This document shows positions 49,128 through 59,392 of a stretch of 64,000 nt of DNA, one piece after another. The stretch spans positions 2,566,501 through 2,630,500 of the forward strand of contig JAQISU010000096.1 in the NCBI GenBank assembly GCA_029339505.1. The letters are read 5' to 3'. Numbering within the stretch: the first letter of the stretch is position 1; each line of letters starts with the position of its first letter. Origin of the DNA: Unio delphinus (lineage: Eukaryota; Mollusca; Bivalvia; Unionida; Unionidae). Below the pieces are notes generated by a model. It worked only from the letters and a program-made list of their open reading frames with translations. It searched no databases and had not been told where the DNA came from. The translations under genes were made by a program, and so were the position numbers.

Positions 49128-50110
49128 ATTATTATTATTATTAAATAGGTCCTGTGAAGACCAATTGCATGAATCTAGAAACTCTTTATCCAAAAGAAAA
49201 TGTAATAAGTGCGGTAAACGGATCGGAAAAGTATGGTTCAAGAGGCATATAACACTACATGATCTAAGTGTCTTTAAAGATATCAACATACAGGGATACC
49301 ATGCTACTTACATCATCGACCATGCAAAGGGCATATTTTGCTCACGGAAGGGTTTGCGTGGTGGGGGCTTCATAGTATCAAAAAGGCATTATCTGGTCCT
49401 GACTGCGGTACGTTCTGTGAAAGTAGTAACTGCATACAATCGTATGAAATAGCAAAACGAGGGAGACATATGAGCTACGAATGTCCACATGTTCAGTCCG
49501 TACAGTATGCAAAACCAGGGATTGAACAATATCTAACAAACAGATCTCTTCAGGCCTTAGTCACAGGTAAACTCATTACGCCGGAGAGAGCACATGAGAC
49601 ACTAAAGTTGCAAGCAGAGCCTCAACAATAAAACACACCTTTCCTCGTTTACATTTCTCTGGATGGGTCTAGCCAAATATATATTTATTTATCTGTCTAT
49701 ACCGGACAAACGCGATACTGGATTAGACTAAAGAGAACAGTAGTAACAATAGACAAGAAAGGTAGATGCATTTATTGCCAATGGTCGCCTGATAAAAAGA
49801 CCTGTACACATAAGATAATAGGAAAGTGGTACCTGAACCAAGAGCAACCGGAAGTTCTTTCATCTAGGATTGAAGAACGCGTGGGCGATGATGCCACTTG
49901 CGAGACAGCGGGCAACCACGAAGATAATCTGTATCTATACAGAAAGAGTATCCACCAAACGGCCATTTACTCGAGAAAATAACGAAATATATAATGACGT
50001 GCAAACAATATCCAGATGATGCCAATAGACACGCAGATTACAACGATGTTGAATCAAGGGCAACACTAGTGCCCAAGGAGACACATTGCCACTTCTGCCA
50101 TGCACAATAA
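46993..50110 (+). pseudogene. Multi-exon zinc-finger gene, decayed, unknown family
   Basis: Proposed exons are 46993-47209 (starts MKLIKMESNESYCF; two Cys/His finger-like units, including YYHCLLCPAYKFK with SHLKVHWK), 47802-48004 (HFHCLLCRNVIVRKKNIHDH, a related finger), 48766-48843 (EHHDAELERNGNHK) and 49149 onward (KCNKCGKRIGKVWFKRHITL plus H, a C2H2 finger). The splice phases agree except for a one-base shift in exon 2. After 49300 frames change. One has CESSNCIQSYEIAKRGRHMS and YECPHVQSVQYAKPGIEQYL, and a last block at about 49680-49970 has RYWIRLKRTVVTIDKKGRCI and YCQWSPDKKTCTHKIIGKWY, a SWIM-like C-x2-C...C-x-H. I do not recognise the family. DNA binding is likely, and whether it is a host gene or a transposon gene is open. 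Confidence 0.5.
49083..49145. repeat. ATT microsatellite
   Basis: ATT run with one interruption, directly before the proposed exon acceptor at 49148 of the zinc-finger gene. Confidence 0.95.
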
Positions 50111-50695
50111 AGCGAAGCAACAATGGTTACAACTACAGCCAAAATCGTTTTCAGCGAGAAAATCATAAAGAGTAAGTAATTTTATAATTTTATTATTTTA
50201 AACAATATATTTTTACGTCAATTTGCAAATATTCATCCATTCTGCATATAATGTTCTGAATATTCAATTAGTGCTGTTTGTTTCTCTATAATTATGTTAT
50301 TTATATCTATATTTTGAATGTGGCCTTTTCCAAAAAACAAGTTAAGGGTCAACCTGATTAGTGATAGTTATTTTGTATAAACATAATATATAGCTAATCT
50401 GTGATGCAGAATAACGTAAGCGATAATTTGGGTAAAATTTCAAAACTTAAAGTGATTCAATACCATGAAGTTTGTTTACCTTAGTTGAATGATTCAGAGA
50501 GCAGCAGAGAGGGTGGACAGACCAACTTTGTATGCGTCAACGAGGCTTCCTTCTCGTAAATGTTTTATAGAAAGGTCGATTCCGAAAACTGAGGCTTCCT
50601 CGTAAATGTTTAATAGAAAGGTCGATTCGACAAACTAAGGCTTCCTCGTAAGGGTCCATTTGGCAAAAAAAAAGAAGACGCCATTGTCGTTGAAC
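50111..50695. repeat. Intergenic; 50-bp repeat, three copies
   Basis: At 50540-50650, gaggcttcct(t)ctcgtaaatg and tagaaaggtcgattc recur about three times. No gene in this stretch. A C homopolymer follows at about 50699-50712. Confidence 0.65.
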
Positions 50696-50753
50696 CCCTC
50701 CCCCCCCCCCCCGCTATGGGTTAACAATTCTTTACGAGATTCAGTAAACGATT

Positions 50754-51331
50754 TTAACGATATCTTGATCTCGGGTTTTGTAAATTAATCGTTACAAATC
50801 CATGCGGGTTTGACTGAGCATGACTAAAGAAATTTCGAAAGAGATTATGATCCATATCACCGCTGCACCAAGTTTGCCAAATATTTCTAAGAGTATGTGT
50901 ATCAACTCCGTTGAATACGGCGAGAATATTGCAGTTATCTCTGATTACTTTCGGTAGTGTGTATCGTTGAGTGACATATATCACGTCAGTTTTTTATGCC
51001 TACCTCTGGAAAATATCCTAGCGGGATTCTTTTGATTGTCTAACATGATATCATTATATACGACTAAATTGTTAATACCTCCATCAATATCATCAATGCT
51101 CGGTGCTTCATCGATATCGGTTATAAACTCAATAATACCCTCGCCGGATTCTTCTACCGCTTTGTCGTTAAAATCTTTTAATACATTGTAACATCGCTGA
51201 TCATCTAGACTTGGAGCTACCAAATACAACTTGTCCCATTTCATCCATCTCGTTATTAAATTAAGTAATAATTTTGTCTTGCCACTTCCAGATGGTCCGA
51301 TTATAATCATTCTAATTGAATTCGGCAACAT
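50754..51331 (-). pseudogene. Polinton FtsK/HerA-type packaging ATPase, frameshifted
   Basis: Starts at ATG 51331 (MLPNSIRMIIIGPSGSGKTK). GPSGSGKT is the Walker A motif and NNLVVYND, about 75 residues later, fits Walker B. After RGRHKK the frame breaks at an A-run at about 50982-50990. The second block (50984-50754) contains IYVTQRYTLPKVIRDNCNIL, the sensor-like part typical of A32-type packaging ATPases of Polintons and adintoviruses. The total length of about 190 residues is slightly short for the family. Its role is DNA translocation into the capsid. A single indel accounts for the break. It is divergent from PLA2, with 74 bases between starts. Confidence 0.82.
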
Positions 51332-51405
51332 CGCATGGTGTTTAATAGGTTCTCGTCGTCGGGTAGCTGAATAATCAATTACATTAATGTTATTATAAAT
51401 ATATT

Positions 51406-51926
51406 ATGGATCTATATTGTGTCAAATGTAAGAAGCGTACTGGCACAGATGACTTGACGATGATTACAACTAGCAATAACAGATCAGCACTTTCTGGTAA
51501 CTGCGTACAATGTAGTACAAAAAATTTAGATTTGTTTCCCTTGATAAAATCAAGGATTTAAAAAACACGAGGAGGTGATATTGCAGCCAAGTTAGTAAAA
51601 CTCCCAGGGACACTATGGGCAAAGTATCCAGGAGAAAAACACCTTCCAGGGTATAGGTATTGTGGACCCGGGACAAGACTCGATATCAGACTTGATGATC
51701 AAAACCAACCCAAAACCGGTGAATATCCCATAAACGCCATCGATAAGGCGTGTCATGCTCATGATGTTGCTTATAAAAGCAGTAATCTGCAACACAGACA
51801 TCCGCAGATGTAAAATTAATGATTGCTTTGGATTCTATCACTGATAAAACCTTCAAAGAAAAGTTGGCTTCATGGTCAGTAAAATCGGCAATGAAAGGTA
51901 AATTGATGTTAGGTGCCGGTAATTAA
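51406..51926 (+). pseudogene. Zinc-ribbon / parvovirus-type phospholipase A2 protein, broken
   Basis: The ATG at 51406 opens a zinc-ribbon-like domain with CVKC near the start and CVQC about 30 residues later (a DUF5679-like pattern). An in-frame TAA at 51559-51561 interrupts it. The same frame then encodes LPGYRYCGPGTRLD, a calcium-loop Y-x-G-x-G type motif, and NAIDKACHAHDVAYKS, the HD catalytic pair of secreted/parvoviral VP1-type phospholipase A2. A frameshift near 51800 moves the last 40 or so residues (LMIALDSITDKTFKEKLASW) to another frame. In parvoviruses this enzyme domain helps the particle breach endosomal membrane, and adintoviruses are reported to carry homologues. The gene lies between the divergent ATPase and the co-directional integrase, 7 bases before the latter. 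Confidence 0.82.
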
Positions 51927-51933
51927 TAATAAC

Positions 51934-52841
51934 ATGGAATCTATTTATTATTCTCCAAAAGGATACTGGAGGGGTAAAATATACTACAGCGGCTAAATGG
52001 TTATCCAAACAACCGATATGGCAAATTTATCTACCGCCGCCTAAACAAATTAACTACTTGCATTTTGATGTGACCGTTCCTAATGAGGTTCATCAGGCTG
52101 ATATATTATTTCTGCCACATGATGGTGGTTACAAATACGCGCTAACCGTAGTTGATGTTGCGAGTCGATACAAACAAGCAGAACCGCTAAAGACAAAATC
52201 ATCAACTGAAGTGGCTTCTGCATTTGAAAGGATTTATCGAAGAGGTCCTCTGCCCTGGCCAAATCTATTACAAGTTGATCCTGGCAAGGAATTTCAAGGT
52301 GCGGTTCTATCAACAATGAAGAATCATAATGTCACTATCAGACGAGGACATGCTGCATTACATCGCGATCAGGCAATTGTTGAACGATTTAATCGGACAC
52401 TTGCTGAGCGGTTATTTGGATATCAATACGCGAAGAAATTTATTCAGGATAAACGATCTCGTGAATGGGTCAAGAGATTACCAGGTGTAATTACCGCGCT
52501 AAATAATGAGATTACTCGAACAATTAATATGAAACCTAACAACGCGTTTAAAAAAGTATATACCCATACAAAAACCACAATATGATTTTTCAAAACAACC
52601 AATACTCGGCAATGTCACTGTTAGATATTTATATGAAACAGGAGAGCTCGAAGGCGGCACAAAAAGGGCTACTGATCCTGTTTGGAGTGTCACCGCACAT
52701 AAGATATCTACTATAACACGATCTACGGGTAGACCAGCAATCTATAGACTGGATTTGACCGCTCCTCAGCGAGGATTTACTCGTGAACAACTGCAAGTGA
52801 TACCCAAGGATACTCAGTTACCGCCGCGTGGTCTTAACTAG
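51934..52841 (+). pseudogene. Polinton retroviral-type integrase, frameshifted
   Basis: ATG at 51934 with IYYSPKGYWRG, the usual N-terminal motif. A frame change and apparent loss of about 20 residues come near 51975, then WLSKQPIWQIYLPPPKQINY. The rve core occupies 52058-52585. The DDE residues are seen as D in VHQADILFLP, D in LLQVDPGKEFQG and E in AIVERFNRTLAE. A second frameshift near 52555 leads into a C-terminal chromo/SH3-like tail with VRYLYETGELEGGTKRATDP and a stop at 52839-52841. The enzyme inserts the element into host DNA. The catalytic core is intact, but the ends are out of frame. Confidence 0.88.
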
Positions 52842-52883
52842 CACCTCTTCGTCTGTTTCACTCAAGACAAGTCAGCATCACAT

Positions 52884-53075
52884 CAGAGGCGTAGCTAGGA
52901 GGGCGGGCAGGGGGGTACATATGTCCCAGGGCGCCAAGGTATAGGGGGCGCCAAAATGAGGCTTACAACGTTACATTATAATAAGTAAACAAGGGTAATA
53001 AATCGGTCACAAGATCGTTGTTGCGCCAATTTTATAGTTCGTCCCCGGGCGCAAAATATCATCGCTACGCCTCTG
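52884..53075. mobile_element. hAT-type MITE inside Polinton
   Basis: 192 bp with ends CAGAGGCGTAGC and GCTACGCCTCTG. CATCACAT is perfectly duplicated at 52876-52883 and 53076-53083, an 8-bp target duplication. The GC-rich body with gggcgcc resembles the MITE at 38551-38731. It lies between integrase and the helicase/polymerase block. Confidence 0.92.
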
Positions 53076-53106
53076 CATCACATTATCTCTGGTATGACCT
53101 ACGCTG

Positions 53107-54468
53107 CTATTTTTTTCTGTCTACGGTAAACTGGCGGCGCTCTTTATCCGACAAACACCAACACATTATACACTTACAACTCGCGAAGTGATTATTCTGT
53201 TGTTGTTTTAGTGTAGTTATAAATTCGGCATCAATATCAAATTTTCTATTATTTTTTTTATCCTGCTGTTTATAACCAGTGATTTTTTTTCTGATCATGT
53301 CATCGCTGACAGTATCATTGTTGCTGGTGTCATTATAATCTAAAACAACTCTTCGAAGTTGATTTATTCTTCGTACTCTGGACACTGCAAGATAAACTAA
53401 ATTCGACCACTCGATGCGATTATCTATGATCCAAACATTTGTATCGGATATAGTCAACCCCAGCGAAGAATGTATCGTCTACGTATCCTAGCTTCCATGG
53501 GGATTTATCAGAAGGCAATGCATCTTCGACAACATTGATATCAACCAACACAATATCATTTCACACTAAATTCTGCTTTTCACGCTGTCCTGGAATATCA
53601 ACTTCAATATTCTGTTTTCATGTATCCGAAGGCCTATAACACAGCGGCGTTGGAAGTGTTGCAAATTTTTCTTTATGCAAATCAAAAAACTTCATCTGAA
53701 GTGTGTCTCTGACTATCTTTCTACTTCCGATTATCAAATCGTTTGGTCTCCACGCCTCCCAGAAATCATTTAATGGTGTTTCTGAAATTATTTCACGCGC
53801 TATTTCACATTGAATTCTATCCGGTTGTAATCTAATTAGTTTCTTGAACTCGCGTAATTGTTCATCAAGTGCTCTATGATCAGTATTAATTTCTTCATAA
53901 TAGTCTACAAAATTCTTCAACCAATCATGCGGCGATAAAATGACAAATGGTGGTGATTGGCCATGATCGCCGCACATTATTACTTTTGTATTCGCTAACA
54001 ATAACCAATCGAGAAATCTTTGTAATACATCTAACAACACCGGGCATATTTCATCCCAAATAACAACTTCAGGAATAAATTTCTCGCCCATTCGTTCAGG
54101 AGTCCATTCGTCACCTTTCCATCGAAAGAAACTGTGATAACTACAGGCATTAATTCCTCGTTGTTTCATCTCTCTGGCAAGTCTGTGTGTTGGTGTTAGT
54201 ACAATCATGTGTGATTTCCCACGAAATAACGAAATAATTCAATCGCACGAGTCGTCTTTCCTGACCCGCCACAGCCGTTTAGGTAGCTGGTTTTATATCT
54301 ACATATTGGATCAGATATCTGCGGTGCATTAGATAGTTCTGATATCTGATTAATTTTCAAATATTTATCTTCAATCGTAACATCTACTGATTTTGAATAA
54401 TCACTCAGTATTTCCCGCTTAATTCTCCATGATCCCCAACTCTCGTCAGAATTAGTGAATTTGGCCAC
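53107..54468 (-). pseudogene. SF1 helicase downstream of PolB, frameshifted
   Basis: Blocks in order are 54468-54205 (YLNGCGGSGKTTRAIELFR, Walker A), 54208-53618 (IVLTPTHRLAREMKQRG, motif Ia; VVIWDEICPVLL, motif II DE; VIMCGDHGQSPPF, motif III), about 53600-53470 (ALPSDKSPWKLGY in another frame, then HSSLGLTISDTNVWI, motif V) and 53457-53107 (LVYLAVSRVRRINQLRRV, motif VI). All SF1 motifs are present but need at least three frame changes. The first block follows the polymerase end by only a few bases, so the ancestor probably made one polymerase-helicase chain. It would unwind DNA during replication of the element. Confidence 0.8.
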
Positions 54469-54471
54469 TGC

Positions 54472-56510
54472 TTATCGATGTTTTACATCTATATAAAATG
54501 AATCAGTGGCTACTCTAACTGAGGTGTCAGTAAATCTATTTATCATTGAAAATAGATTAATCGAAGCATAAGCTAGCATAGACGCCCTCAAATGTGTATA
54601 CTGAAGATTGTGTCCATCGTTGTAAGTAATAATTGTACCCAATTTGGATCCATCGGACAAGAAAGCGTCTTTACGATCGACATATATATCCTTAGATGTT
54701 ACATTCGCAATTATAAAATCGTACTCATCGCTATCTATAATCAATCGTGAAGAATATCTTGTATTGTCGTATTTTCCACCCTGAGTGAATTTACCATTTA
54801 TTCTTCTACCAAGATCTTTTGCGTCTTTATTTCTAGCTAGCTTCAAATAGCCGTTTGGACCATTTCATGATATTTTTTTCGTCAAGATCGGGAAATTGTT
54901 TTCGTTGTTCGCTGATTAAGCTATCTAGACTATCAGGTTGTGGTAACCAGACCTCAGTTTGCGCTCGATATGATATAATCGCTTCACTGACAATCAACAC
55001 TATCAGCATGCTACAATCAATCATATACCGTAATAGCACTATTGACATCCAGTGTTTTTCAGAGATATGTCTACCAATCCAAACATAACAGCACGGATGA
55101 AGTCCTGTAACTAGTTCAAATGATACCACACGAGCGAATCCGGTTAAATCAAAATCGGGTTTGTGGGTCATTAATAGCAACACGAGTCATCTCATGGGTG
55201 GGATGTCCAAATCGCTTGAAGTACTTAGCACATTCTCCGTACCCGAGAAAACTCGCCGGATAACACGCGACCATATCAACCGAAATAATACTTTTCGGGT
55301 CGTATTTTGTATTCCATAATCCGCCGTGGTTATATTCCGCGCAGCTTGATTTAATGTCTGAGAAATTCAGCTCTTGTTGGTTTCCACGTGTTTTTCTTTC
55401 TCGTGAAATGAGCTGCAACCGACGGAATTGTAAAACAGTTTGTTAGTAATTGTTCGTCGTCGAAACTATTCGAGTTAACTGTTGAAAAACTACTAGCTAG
55501 TTTTTTAATCGCGTCATGGAGGGCGTCAGTGCGGTATAATTCTCCATTGGGTCTTACAAGTTGATCGAATCTACCCTCGGAGTTTTCAAAACCGCGAAGT
55601 AACCACACTGACACAGGATCGTTTTACTCAGCTGATAAATAAAATCAAATAATTTCTCTTTTCCGGAGAACTCCCCGGAGAACTCTGCGGGTATATATTT
55701 TATTGTTCTATCCCGCGGAAATATTGTTACTGCAGGTGTCCATGCGTGTTCGTTATGATCAATAATTTTGATTGGAGCTCCTCTCGATTTATATTTCGGT
55801 TCGTATAATATCTCACCTGTTATCGTCATTACCGATATTGGGAATTTTAGTATTCGTTCTAACGCTGCCACATTTTGAATTGTTGCCCTGTGCTCCTTTA
55901 CTGTTAATCCCCATTCGTTTATTTTTTTGGCATCTTAGATTAGTCAATTTGTTTCCACGCAACGCATTTGTGAAGTATTCTATTATTCGTTCTGCTACAC
56001 AATTCAACAATGACAGTTTCATCGGTGCTAGTTTTTCAATACTCGGTTTATCATTTAACGGATATATCCCATAAACAACTGCTGTTACAGGATAAGATCT
56101 CTTGTAGTTTGGTTTGTCAATTCCAGTCAAAATTCCTGGTTTTGAATCTCGACTCACAGTAACAGTTCTTTTATCCTTCAAGATGGGTTCAAATTTATCC
56201 CGAATAATCCAATCTCCTGTTTCGCCGCGGATAATGAATTTCATTCTAAAAAAATATCTTTTTCGCCCAAGATGTGAGATTATCACTGCTGCTTTTTATC
56301 GTTCATGGTAGCATCAACGTTGCCATCAATTCGAAATCTTGACCAACAGTGAGATGCTCTATCACGCTTGAATTCATTAAAACAATCACGAATTTTACCC
56401 AACATGGTTCTATCACCTATTAGATTCTTTGGTGCTACGGAGACTCTATCGAGATTGAATTTATAATTTTTCCAAGGCGTAATTTTCGATAATCTCTCGA
56501 ACTCCTTCAT
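54472..56510 (-). pseudogene. Protein-primed DNA polymerase B, frameshifted
   Basis: Read from ATG 56510 (MKEFERLSKITPWKNYKFNL) down to 54472 in about six frame blocks: 56510-56283, 56286-55813, 55871-55554, 55614-55351, 55418-55149, 55183-54833 and 54846-54472. Motif A is SVDMVACYPASFLGYG (Asp codon near 55277). GKFTQGGKYDNTRYSSRL and YNDGHNLQYTHLRASMLAYA resemble the palm region. Motif C is VRVATDSFYI, with its catalytic Asp near 54504. The motif style matches Polinton/adintovirus PolB, which replicates linear DNA from a terminal protein. Overlaps of only a few bases between blocks imply single-base indels. Confidence 0.85.
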
Positions 56511-56553
56511 ATTATAATTAAAACAAGTATTTAAATAGAGAATTTATTATATA

Positions 56554-56889
56554 ATGAATCATTGCAAATGGCTTATGACTGGATCAGTAACCCAGTGTAA
56601 CAAATCATGCAGAAAGGAATGCTGTGGGTATCATATGCAAAGCGTACGTAACGGGAGTTATGGGCCCTTACCCTGCTTACGATGTGGGGTAGGGGTTAGA
56701 GGAATATCACAATTATGTCTCGGTTGTGGTGGTAAGAGATACAGAGAGTTGAAGCGTTATTATGATAAACGAATTAAGGATTCCGTCAATGACTCTACCT
56801 CTGACAAAATCATAAGAACTCCTCAAGACTACATTAATAGATTCTCAAGTAATATCATACTTCAACCAAATAATGAATTAGACAAATAA
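56554..56889 (+). CDS. Cys-rich zinc-binding protein of Polinton, intact
   Basis: 111 residues, ATG at 56554 (MNHCKWLMTGSVTQCNKSCR). Cysteines at CNKSCRKECCGYH and a C-terminal CLRCGVGVRG with CLGCGGKRYREL suggest two zinc-binding units. A basic, Ser-rich tail follows. It runs divergently from PolB with 43 bases between starts, so a bidirectional promoter lies at 56511-56553. The function is unknown. Similar Cys-rich small proteins occur in adintovirus-like elements, to my recollection. No break is visible. Confidence 0.65.
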   Translation: MNHCKWLMTGSVTQCNKSCRKECCGYHMQSVRNGSYGPLPCLRCGVGVRGISQLCLGCGGKRYRELKRYYDKRIKDSVNDSTSDKIIRTPQDYINRFSSNIILQPNNELDK

Positions 56890-56904
56890 TAGTATAGTAT
56901 ATAA

Positions 56905-57360
56905 ATGAACCAAGAATTCCGACCACACACCCTGATTGCAAACTATGAGGCGTCCTGTGATGGCATTATCAGAAACCGTAGACTGAAGAAACTAGTTGGG
57001 TGGGATAATGGTGTGGGGTATTTGATGTTTGGTGTTGGAAAGAAGAAATATTACTGTCACAGATTCGTCTTCGAGGTGTTTAATGGATTGATCAAGGATG
57101 GTCTTGTTATCGTTCACATTGATTCCAATCCGCATAATAACAAATTGGATAATCTAGAAGCTGTTACACAAAGTGAGAATTCTAAACGAGAAGAACTGGT
57201 ACTTATAAATCAATTGGGAAAAGACCCGTAAAGTAATTTAATACAGTAACTAACGAAGAAATGGTATTCAAATCAATGGTGAGGCTGGTAGGTATTTTGA
57301 TATTTCTAGAGCCTCAATACGAAACGTTGCAGAGAATATAACCAAGAAGGCGATTTAAAA
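56905..57360 (+). CDS. HNH endonuclease (NUMOD/HNH_3 type), tail decayed
   Basis: 108 residues to a TAA at 57229-57231, ATG at 56905. An N-terminal NUMOD4-like segment (YEASCDGIIRNRRLKKLVGW) is followed by YYCHRFVFEVFNGLI, VIVHIDSNPHNNKLDNLEAV and TQSEN, a standard HNH_3 fold whose HID and N-x3-N residues are present. Beyond the stop, 57280-57357 still encodes GRYFDISRASIRNVAENITK, a NUMOD1-like DNA-binding helix, in a different frame. The original protein was therefore longer and has lost its DNA-reading tail. Such homing-type nucleases are common in phage and giant viruses. Its role here may be selfish or in genome processing, which is inferred. Confidence 0.75.
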
Positions 57361-57790
57361 AAGGACCGGGCAAAGAATTCTATTCGTTTACATCTAGATT
57401 TCATTTAGTACTATTCTATATAACACCAAGGGAGATAACTCGTGTGGGTATGTGTACGGCTCATGAAAGAGTTATGGATCTCAATGGGTTTTTCCGATTT
57501 TTAACTGTCATGATTCTCAGTGGAAATATAATCTATTTTGTAAGAAAACGAATCAAATATGTAGTGTTTTACAACTAATTTTATTTTTATTTTTGTGTGG
57601 TTTTTTCTTTCAAGTATTCGGTTTTGTTTCATACACGAAAGGTAGTTCATTCAGTCAGTTGTGGCTTGTGATCGATAACAATACCACGCCATTGACGTCA
57701 TTCATTGTAATCCATTCATTGTACATCACATCTGATCGCTATTGATTGTATTAACTTACCTATATATTATATTCAAAACGTATATCGTAT
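57361..57790. other. Polinton intergenic, no gene seen
   Basis: No coding segment. Repeated attcattcattgacgtcattc motifs start near 57650 and continue to the right. Confidence 0.5.
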
Positions 57791-57796
57791 ATAAGG

Positions 57797-57865
57797 ACCG
57801 TTAGCTCAATCGTAACGTGTCGCGGTGCCATACTGGCGGCCATGGTTCGAACCCCGTAACAGGCA
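57797..57865 (+). ncRNA. tRNA-like sequence (pseudo-tRNA or SINE head)
   Basis: tagctcaatcgtaac resembles box A and ggttcgaaccccgtaac is a perfect T-arm/box B, 35 to 40 bases apart as in a tRNA gene. The D-stem and acceptor stem do not pair well, so it is unlikely to be a working tRNA. It could be the pol III promoter of a small RNA or SINE. Confidence 0.4.
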
Positions 57866-57869
57866 TTAT

Positions 57870-58265
57870 TGCCAACGGTACCGACAGATGGTTTTAATTG
57901 GGGGGTGGGCACCTCCAAAATTCAAATTACAACCACTATACCAACCACACCGAGCCGTGGTGTGAATGATTTTTCATTCTACCCAGGGTGACTTTGTGGG
58001 GGATATATGCAGTTGCAATTTGGATGTAGGAGTGTCATCATTCATTGACATCATTCATTTAATGTTATATGTAGTATTATCTTGTGCTGTCCCTTATTAT
58101 TCATTCATTCATTGTATATATCCATCCATTCATTCATTGTTATATGTAGTATTGTCCCCAGTGCTGTCCCTTATCATTCATTCATTGTATATATCCATCC
58201 ATTATCAAATACCACATCATTGACGTCATTCATTATACAACTACCATAAAATCTCTATCTATAGT
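57870..58265. repeat. Polinton intergenic repeats
   Basis: Loose repeats of cattcattgtatatatccatc and gtagtattgtcctgtgctgtccc-type sequence. No gene beyond short chance frames. Confidence 0.6.
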
Positions 58266-58267
58266 TG

Positions 58268-58268
58268 T

Positions 58269-58352
<84 letters not shown>
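58268..58352. repeat. TA microsatellite
   Basis: About 80 bases of TA within the Polinton repeat region. Confidence 0.95.
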
Positions 58353-58353
<1 letters not shown>

Positions 58354-58359
58354 ACCGTC

Positions 58360-58575
58360 TTATATAATCTATTGTTTGTGCTGTCCATTCGCTGAACATA
58401 TCCTCTTGTGATTCTAACCCGTTATTTGACGAGTTAGATTCACTCTTAGGGGAATATGCTTCGTGATATATAATCTATTGTTTGTGCTGTCCATTCGCTA
58501 AACATATTCTCTTGTGATTCTAACCCGTTATTTGACGAGTTAGATTCACTCTTAAAGGAATATGCTTCGTGATAA
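58360..58575. repeat. 105-bp duplication with a hairpin
   Basis: Two tandem copies (58360-58465, 58466-58575) starting atataatctattgtttgtgc. Each contains TCTAACCCGT-tatttg-ACGAGTTAGA, a 10-bp stem with one mismatch and a 6-base loop. This is a possible regulatory or replication feature by position, which is an inference. Confidence 0.75.
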
Positions 58576-58599
58576 ATGTGATGTCCATACAATTGGCAT

Positions 58600-59330
58600 A
58601 ACACTCGAATGGAATTGTGTATAAATGTATGTAAATGTACTGTCCCTATACAATGGCCATAACACTCGAATGGAATTGTATAATCATTCATTGACATCAT
58701 TCGTTGTATATATCCATCCTTTATGTATGCCTAGAAACTACCCTAAAACCGTAGTAATGGCATTGTGCTGTCCCTATACAATTGCCATAACACTCGAATG
58801 GAATTGTATAATCATTCATTGATATCATTCATTGTATATATCCATCCTTTATGTATGCCTAGAAACTACCCTAAAACCGTAGTAACGGCATTGTGCTGTC
58901 CTTAACATGTATGCCTAAAAACTACCCTAAAACCGTAGTAACGGCATTGTGCTATCCTTAACATGTATGCCTAGAAACTACCCTAAAAGCGTAGTAATGG
59001 CATTGTGCTGTCCCTATACAATTGTCATAACACTCGAATGGAATTGTATAATCATTCATTGACATCATTCATTGTATATATTCATCCTTTATGTATGCCT
59101 AGAAACTACCCTAAAACCGTAGTAATGGCATTGTGCTGTCCCTATACAATTGCCATAACACTCGAATGGAATTGTATAATCATTCATTGACATCATTCAT
59201 TGTATATATCCATCCTTTATGTATGCCTAGAAACTACCCTAAAACCGTAGTAACGGCATTGTGCTGTCCGTAACATGTACGCCTTAAACTATCCTAAAAC
59301 CGTAGTAATGGCATTGTGCTGTCTAAAAAA
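58600..59330. repeat. 128-bp tandem repeat in Polinton
   Basis: ctgtccctatacaattgcca and aacactcgaatggaattgta start copies near 58640, 58768, 59008 and 59138. Between them is a sub-unit of about 53 bases, atgcctagaaactaccctaa plus aaccgtagtaa, also duplicated on its own. Frames through the array (58625-58822, 59005-59190) are identical by-products. Confidence 0.9.
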
Positions 59331-59392
59331 CGGGTCAAAATTGACCCCAATTTTTTTAATTTTTTTGGTATTAGAAATATGTATTATCATAT

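Noticed and set aside
57797..57865. Virus-encoded functional tRNA
   Set aside because: Box A and box B are present, but the D-stem and acceptor stem do not pair. Kept only as tRNA-like.
58625..59190. Pair of near-identical 61 to 65 codon frames
   Set aside because: By-products of the 128-bp tandem repeat; not supported as genes.
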